Source: Pegea sp. RAD2-039
Taxonomy: Eukaryota > Chordata > Thaliacea > Salpida > Salpidae
Length of the DNA: 64,000 nucleotides
Reading direction: 5' to 3'
Assembly (NCBI GenBank): GCA_034620365.1
Contig: JAQGEQ010000071.1
Location: forward strand, 744,001 to 808,000
The position numbers were made by a program, and so were the translations under genes. Positions 52,001 to 61,000 of the stretch are shown here, piece by piece. Below the pieces are notes generated by a model. It did not search any database. It was not told where the DNA came from and was given only the letters and a program-made list of their open reading frames with translations. The stretch's first letter is position 1, and each line of letters opens with the position of its first letter.

Positions 52001-55000
52001 AAGCACACAAATGTATTTACATTCCCGCTGGAGTTTTGGATTTGCAATTCGTACTTTCCAATATCCTCTCTAGAGCAGTTTGAAATGTTTAGTGTGAAGA
52101 ATGATCCTTCTTTAATTAGGTTTATATGATCTTCTTCAGTCACATCTTTGCCGTTTTTAAGCCACTTCACTGTTGGTAAAGGTTTTCCTATAACCTTTAC
52201 TTTGATGTCAACATTTTCTTTTGCTTTAGCATAAATAGTTCTTCTCATTCCCATGTCCATCTCAAACTCAGGAGGTTCAAGACTTTCTTTCGGTCTAACT
52301 AATCCACTAACTTCAGCAGCTTCACCAATACCACAAACATTTAGTGCAGAAACTCTAAATCGATAAGAAACTTCAGAACTTAGTTCTTCTACAATGCAGG
52401 AATTAATAGTTATGTTATTTGCAACAACATTCCAATCTGTTGTATCTTCGTAGTCAGAAGTTGTGGATTCAATCATATATCCTGTTACTTCACTTCCACC
52501 ATCATGTATTGGTTTACCCCAAACAAGAGAAACTGAACTGTTAGTAGTATCGCTTACTCTTGGATTGTATGGTGAGCCAGGGACCGCTACAGGATCTTTT
52601 GCAATTATTGTATCAGATATGGGGCTAGGTTGACTGTATCCAACATTATTCTTTGCAGATACTCGAAAGTTGTACTGACTATTTTCAATTAGTCTCATTG
52701 ACCTGTATCGGGTATCTGATAAGAGAGTTTTGTTACACTTTATCCAAGTAGTACTTCGTTTGTCTCGACGTTCAACTAGATAACCTTCAATCTCCACACC
52801 ACCGTTTGACTCTGGTTTCTTCCAAGACAAAACACAGCCTGTTCTGTCAACGCAAGTTACTTCTGGCTTGGATGGACTAGAGGGAACTTTAAAGTTGTCT
52901 TTTGCAATGACAGATGAAGAATATAAAGGTTCACCTTCACCATATATGTTTACTGCTTGTATTCTGAACTGGTATTCATTTCCTTTGATCAATCGTAATA
53001 CATTAAACGAAGTTGCTTGCACATTTCTACCAACTATCGACCAGGTGGACCGAGAAGTTTCTCTTTTGGAAACAATGTAAAAAAGGATCTTAGAGCCACC
53101 ATCTCTAGAAGGAGCTTTCCAGCTACAAGTAACTGAATTTGATGTAACTTTTGAGAACTCTAATGGTCCAACAGGTGCACTAGGTACTCCAATTACAACA
53201 GTATTAATTTCAACAGTTTTTTCACCACATGAGTTTGTTGCTGTAATCTTATATTTTCCTGCATCTCTTACAGAACAGTTTTTGACTTTTAAGGTGCTCT
53301 TGCCTTTAGTGTTAGTTACTACAAATCGTGTGTCTTTAGGCAGAGGCTTGTCGTTGAAGGTCCATTCAATTTCAGGATTTGGTAGCCCTTTAACACCAAT
53401 ATCAAAAGAAAAGTCTCGTTTACTTTCCACTTTAACATCATCCCAATACTCTCCTTTGACAACTAATTCCGGTGCTTTGAAATCGTTTTCACATTTGACG
53501 CGACCAGTACTATTTGAAGGTTCGCTAAGATCTCCGGAAGAATTTTGAGATCGAACTCTAAATTCGTACTCCTGGTCACCAATCAAATCGGTAATTTTAT
53601 ATTCCAAATTTGTTGAATTGACATTTGCCACTCTTGTCCATTTCTCACTGGAAAACTTTGACATTTCAATGACATAAGCAACAATTTTTGTTTTGTATTC
53701 AGGATGCTCCCATCGAATAAGACAGCTTGTTCGAGTAATATCTACCACTTGGATATTGCGTGGGGCTTCAACTGCTTCATGAGCTCGTTTTGACGGAGAT
53801 GGTTTACTCATTTCACTCAAGCCAGCGGCGTTTTCAGCAGCTACACGGAACTGATATTCTAAACCTTCTTGCAAGTTTGCAACTCTATATGAAGTATTTC
53901 TTATCGAAGCCCGATTTGAGCGCGTCCACAAAATGCTATTACGTTCTTTAAACTCTAAATAGTAACCGGTTATTTCGCTTCCACCGTCATATTTAGGTGC
54001 TTCCCATATCACAACCATAGAGCAGCTGGAAACTTGGGCGATTGTACAGCCAGTAGGAGCATCTGGTATTTCATAAGGTAGTTTTGTATGAACTAGGCTC
54101 GTAGTAGCAAATGGGCCTTCACCAAATCGGTTAACAGCTTGAATTCTGAACTTATATTCTTCATTTAAGCGGAGATTATTACATTTGAAATCAGTGTTGA
54201 CCACAGCACTTGAAACTTGATGCCAATCAAGATCAGCGGATGTTCGCTCTTCAACAATGTAATAGCTTATTGATGTTCCTCCACAGTTCAAAGGCTCTTT
54301 CCATGTCAATTGAACAGTTGTCTGATCAATAGGTTTAGCTTTTAGATATATAACTGGACCTGGCTTGTCAAGTATTATCAGCTTAAGCTCACAATTGGCC
54401 TTTCCAGCTGAATTAGAAGCTTTAACCTCGAAGGTACAGGCATCATCCGAAGTGATCTTAGACATGGATAATCCAGATATTTTATCATCACAATACAAGC
54501 GTGTTCGGTTTGTATTTGCAATAAGGTCTCCATTCTTATACCATTTTATTGTAGGCTTCGGTTTTCCTCCATATGGTAAACTAATGTCTAAAGTTGTGCC
54601 TACTTTAGTATGAACGATTCCCTGGCAGTATAATGAAGTATCTAATGTTGGTGCAAGAGTCTTATCACATAATCTTACTGGAAACAAAAGGTTGCAAGGA
54701 AAAGATTTTCCAACTTCGTTTATAGCGATAACTCTAAAAGTATATTGTGAGTTTTCTTGTAAGTTTTGAATAGTTACAACAGTTGTTGTAGGGTGATAAT
54801 CGTATTCAACCCAAGTGTTTAGTCCTTCAAGTTGCGATTCCAACATATAACTTTGAACTTCAGAACCTCCGTCGTTAGATGGCTTATTCCATGTTAACGT
54901 TACACATGTTGGTTGTATTTCAGTTACACAAAGGTTTTCTGGACAAGATGGAACACCAAGTGCTTTCAATGGTTCAGTAGTTTCTATTGGTTCGCCGACT

Positions 55001-58000
55001 CCTCGAGCATTTTCAGCACTTACTCGAAATTGGTAAGTTTGACCTTGAATAAGATTCACTTTAATTGAAGTTCTCATACAAGTTGGAGCAACTGCACTCC
55101 AAGCTTTCCGACCAACAATTCTTTTTTCAACTATATAATTGTGAATTTCACTGCCACCGTTTCTTGATGGAGAATCCCAAGCTAACATTGCATAATCTGT
55201 ACTGAAATGCTTCACATTGATATTCTGACAAGGACCCGGTGTATCAAGAACTTTTACTCTGAAGCTAGTTGACGCTTGTCCACTGGAATTGGTCAAAACT
55301 ACATGATATTTGCCAGAATCATCTCGTGTACTATCATTAACAGAAAGAGTGGTAGCTGATTCACTTGATAAAACCATAGTTTTTGAACTATTTATTGCTT
55401 CATCGTCTTTAGTCCACTCAATAACTGGAGTTGGTCGACCAGTGAACAAAACATCAAGTGAAAGACCTTTACCTGAAGCTAAAATTATTGATTTTGGTAG
55501 ATCAAATTCATTCAAAATGGTAGGTGCAAATGCACGGTCGACAGTTTGTGTATAATTTGACAAAAGAACTGGTTCACCATTTCCACATGCATTGCAAGCA
55601 ATACATCTGAACATGTAATCAGTTTCAGGTTGTAATTTGGTTGCATTAAACTTCACTTGAGTAGTTCCTTGTGCAGGAGTACACAAGGTCCATTTATCAG
55701 AACCTTTAATGCAAGCTTCCACACGGTACCCGGATATATCGGTTCCACCGTCGTATATAGGCGGCTTCCACGATAATTCGACACCACTAGAGTTAGTATC
55801 ACAGACTTCAAAATTGCTAACAGTTCCTGGAGGGTAAAATGTTTCTTTGCAAGTCACCATTTCGCTTATTTCAGATGCAGGTCCCAATCCTGCTTCATTT
55901 TCAGCAAATACTCGAAACTCATAAGTTCTTCCTTCGAAGAGATCGTTGATCTTACGATGTAAACTACACACCGTAGAACGAGTTGCAGTAACCCAAGTTT
56001 GAGATTTTTTCTCTCGACGTTCTATTTGGTAGCCAGTAATTTCATTTCCTCCATTTGATTCAGGTTGAGTCCAAGTTAAAACTACAGAATTCTCATTAGT
56101 AGATGAGATTTGTGGTTTACCAGGAGATCCTGGAGTAGTATATGGATTTTGGGCTTTTATTGGGGCTGATTCTAGGGCAACACCCTCACCTAGTTTACTA
56201 ACAGCTCTTACTCGGAACATATATTCATTGTTCTTAATCAATCGTTTGACTTTTATTGAGGTTTCGTTAACATGAGGAGAAACAATTGTCCAAGAAGTTT
56301 TGGAAGTTTCTCGTTTTTCAACAACATAATGCGTAACAGGGCAACCACCGTCATTTGCAGTAGGTCTCCATGTTAGTCGACATTGGTCTGAACTAATTTC
56401 AGAGACCACCAGAGGACCAACAGGCTTTCCTGGTGTATCAAGTACTCTAACGTTAAATGGTAAGCTACGAGAACCATAGTCATTTGTAAGTTCTATTATA
56501 TATTCCCCAGAATCGTCTCTGTTAGTTTTGACAATTGTAACTGAAACATCGACTCCTTTCTGTGAAATCTTGATTCTTGACTTTTCAGCTAATGTCTCGC
56601 CACTTTTCACCCATCTAACACTTGGGAATGGTTTACCAGATATCTTAGCGTTAAGCGCAGCAACTTCTCCAGCTTTTACAGTTACGTTATTAGAACCTGC
56701 TTCCACTTCAATTCGTGGTAAGGCAACTTCATTTTTACAAACCACTGGAATAGTAGACTCGCTTGGCACCGACACTGCACCAGTAGCATTTTTGGCAATC
56801 ACTCTAAACTCATAAGTGTTTCCTTCTAGCAAACCTTTAGCAGTGTAGTTGCAATCAAGTACATTGTCGTGATTCCATCTGGTCCATTTATTCTCATTTT
56901 CTTTGATTTCTATGAGGTATCCTGTAATAGTTGCACCGCCATCATCTTCAGGTTCTAACCATTGCAAATCAACAGTTGAACGCGTGAATGATTCCACTTC
57001 AACACATCGAGGTGACCCTATACTTCTTCTAGCAACAACTGGATCAGAAGGAAGTGATGGTTCACTTTTACCAGCTTCGTTTACTGCGCTAACTCTGAAT
57101 TGGTATGTAAGATTACTTTCTATCCCATTAACTGTGAATTTAGTTTCAACAATGTCAAGACGATTAACTTGATACCAAGTTACGCTATTGATATCTTTCA
57201 TTTCAACTAAATACGAATCAATTGGAGTATCAGCAATCTTAAATGGCTTCTCCCATTCTAAGGAAGCATGACTATTACTAATGGATGTAACTCTAGGTTT
57301 TCCTGGACAATCTGGTTTTCCGAAGGGATATTTCACTAAAACGTTTTTAACAAACTCGAAATTTCCTATTCCAAAGCGATTTTCTGCTGCTACGCGGAAA
57401 TGGTATGTTTTGTTTGACTGTAGTCGAGTTACTTTTATACGAGTTCTTATAACAGATGCAGAAGAATCCAACCAATAATCAGTATCTGATTCTTGATGCT
57501 GAACAATGTAATTACTAACTTGTGCGCCTCCATTTACAGTTGGTGGCTTCCACACCAACTCAACTGAGCTAGCAGTAATAGCATCCAGACACAAGTCACT
57601 AACCTGACCTGGTTTATCCAAAACAAAAACATCTATAGCTTTGAAAATACTTCCTGATGAATTAGTTGCATGTATTTGATATCTACCACCATCTGAGAGT
57701 TTACATTGTTTTAAGGTAATTGTAGATGTTACTTGTGGACCCTCATATAAAGTCTTGGCTGATTTGTAATCATCTTCATTTTTAGTCCATGAAACCTCAG
57801 GTTTAGGTATTCCAGTGATTAATGATGCTAACTCAAGAGTCTTACCAGCTCGAACTTTCACTTCATTTTCTTGTAAATCATGGAAAAATATTTGAGGTGC
57901 TTTCATTATATCTCTTGCAATAATTACAGTGTCAAGCTCAGTTGGTTCGCTGAGACCTTTTTCATTCTCTGCGCGTACTCTGAACATATACTGTTTATTT

Positions 58001-61000
58001 TCTACAACGTCGGTTATTGTTGTTGACAACCCAACAACTGATGCTTGTGACCGCCAGTCATCTTCTTCAGGAGATGAAACTTCGATCTTATAGTTTGTTA
58101 TTGGACTACCACCGTTATGCAAACTAGCCTTCCATACTAATGAAATGGAAGACCTCGAAACGTCAGTCACTGTAACTTTCTCAGGTGCTGATGGTATTGT
58201 TGATATTTTAACAGCTTCTTTATTTCCTGAAAATTCTCCAATTCCAAGAGAGTTTTCAGCTGCTACTCTAAACAGCATGGAATCTCCCTCATTGAGTGAT
58301 GTGATCTTGAATGAGTTTCTTGTACAATCTGTACTGACTGTCTTCCAAGCACGTCGTGTCTCTTCCCGTTTCTGAATTACATAATTTTTTATAAATGAGC
58401 CACCATCCATACTAGGTGGAGTCCATTTTAGAATTACATAGTTTTGACCCACGTCAGAAATATTGAAATCGCTAACTGGTCCGGGACTATCTATAACTTT
58501 TACATTGAAAATGAAATCTTTTGTTCCATATTGATTTTCAATAGAAACAATAAATTTTCCAGCATCGTTTAGGGTAGCATCATCGGTTATTAGCGATGTT
58601 AAAAAGTCATGACTAATCACAGCGTATCGATCAGTAAAATCTTGGTCACATGTATCAGCCTTAGACCACTTTATTTGGGGAGTTGGCCGACCGCGGAAAC
58701 CTAAGTTCAGGCGTAGCTTACGCCCAGCCTTGACCACTACATTTCGTCGAACAGTTTCATCTAAAACTAGTTCTGGTGGCTCAAATCTTTCTGAACATGA
58801 AACTGGAGACTTCAAAGTAACCCAGGGACCTGCTCCGTTATTATTGACAGCAGCCACTTGAAGTAAGTACTCAGTTTTGTCTTGCAATCCACTTACTGTA
58901 AACTCTGTATTTTTTATCAGCGACACTTTATTTGCTTGAATCCATGGTAAAGGAATACCAGTAGTATCTTTCTGAGCTTCACCTTCTACTTCTTCTTTCG
59001 CTTGCAGAGCTTTAGCAACTATTTTTGCCTCACAAAACTCTACCATGTAACCCTCAATGTTGCTGCCACCATTAAAGTGAGGAGGGAACCACGCTATTGT
59101 GATACTTGAGCTCGTTGAATCTCGGACGTGAAGTCCATGAGGGCGATCAGGCGGAAATATGGGTTCATGTATTTGAATAGGTGATGTAGTTTCGCCCCAC
59201 TTACCTACTCCAGCAAGATTGACAGCTGCAACGCGAAAGTTGTAGTCGCTGTTTTCAATTAAATTATTAATCTTGTATCTTGTTTCAGTATAAGGCTGAC
59301 GATTGATAGATATCCACTGAGTTTTTACTTTCATTTTCTTTTCAATCATGAAGCCTATAATAGGTGAGCCTCCATCATTCACTGGATGTTCCCAAGTCAA
59401 GAGAACGGAATTTTTCGAAGCTGGTGTAACAACAACAGTTTCAGGCTGCATTGGAGTTGAGAATGGATGCTTTGCAGTCACATCTTTGGAATCTAAAGGT
59501 TCCCCTACTCCATAAACATTTTCTGCTTGTATGCGGAAAACGTAATCAGTGTCCTTGTTTAATTTTTTAACAACACATTGGGTTTTTTCCACAAAAGCAT
59601 GAACTAAGCTCCATTTTAAACTCTTAGTTTCCCGTTTTTTAACTACGTAACTAGTGATATTACTTCCTCCGTCATTTACAGGTGGTTTCCACTGCAAGGT
59701 ACATCGAGAAGCAGTTAAATTACTGATTACAATTGGACCTTCAGGTGGACCTGGTTTGTCTAAAACTTTAACTGAAAATTCGAATTTGTCACTACCGTGA
59801 TCATTTTCAGCAGTCAATAAGTATTTTCCACTGTGGTATAAGTTTAGATTCTTAAGCTGGACATTTGCATGGGCATTGATATAATGAATGTCAATTTCAG
59901 GCTTAGAAATCAGTTCTTTTCCACCAAACTCCCATTTTACAGAAGGTTGAGGTTTGCCATCTATGTTGGCTCGCAGCTCAACATTTTCTCCTGCTTTTAA
60001 AACTAAGTCTTTTAAATATTGTGCATCGATGTTGATTCTCGGGGGAGTAGCTTGGTGTTTTGGAGTTACTGGCGAATCAATCTCAACAGGATTACTCACT
60101 GATCCTAAAGCATTTTTTGCTGATACTCTAAAGTTGTAAGAGTTGCCTTCTATAAGGTTATCAGCTTTGTATTCTGTTCCTGTAACAACTTCAACTGTAT
60201 GCTTGGTCCAACGACCATTTGGATGTTCCATATATTCAATCAAATATCCAACCACTTTAGCTCCTCCATCATGTTCTGGTTTTCGCCAAACCAATGTAAC
60301 TGTACTACGACCAACGTCTGAAACATCTACATCTCTTGGAGGTCCCACCTCATCCCGAGCTACTTCGCTTCGTGAAGGTTGACTATAAGCTCCTCTTCCA
60401 GCTATATTTTCAGCCGCTACTCGAAATTCGTACTCAAGACCTTTTTGGAGGTTTGTTGCACGACACCACAGACTATTTGAAGGAGCATCACTGCAATGTC
60501 CCCACATCATCGAGTTCTTATCTTTCATTTCAACAACATATCCAATGATTGATGAGCCTCCGTCGTGATCTGGTTCCTCCCAAACTATTTTCATTCTATC
60601 TTCAGTTTTCCATGCAACTTTTACATTAATAGGAGCTTCTGGTGTTTTGAAAGGATAATCTGTTGTTACAGAATGTGATTGAAGTGCTTCACTTTGTCCA
60701 TATTTGTTTTCAGCAAAAATTCGGAAGGTGTAGCTAACTCCTCTTTTCAATCTGTTTACTTTTAAAGTTGGCCGAATCGAAGCATTAGAAACAAGATTCC
60801 AGTTAACAGAAGAGTCATCTTGCATCATTACAGTGTAATTATTTATAGCAGAGCCTCCATCCTTAAGTGGAGGTCTCCATGACATTACTAAGGATTCAGC
60901 AGTTACTTCCTTAAACATGACTGGACCACGTGGCTTAAATGGTCTTCCAAGAACATGTACATCAAACGGAAGTGTTTTGCTTCCTGCCTCATTACTAGCT

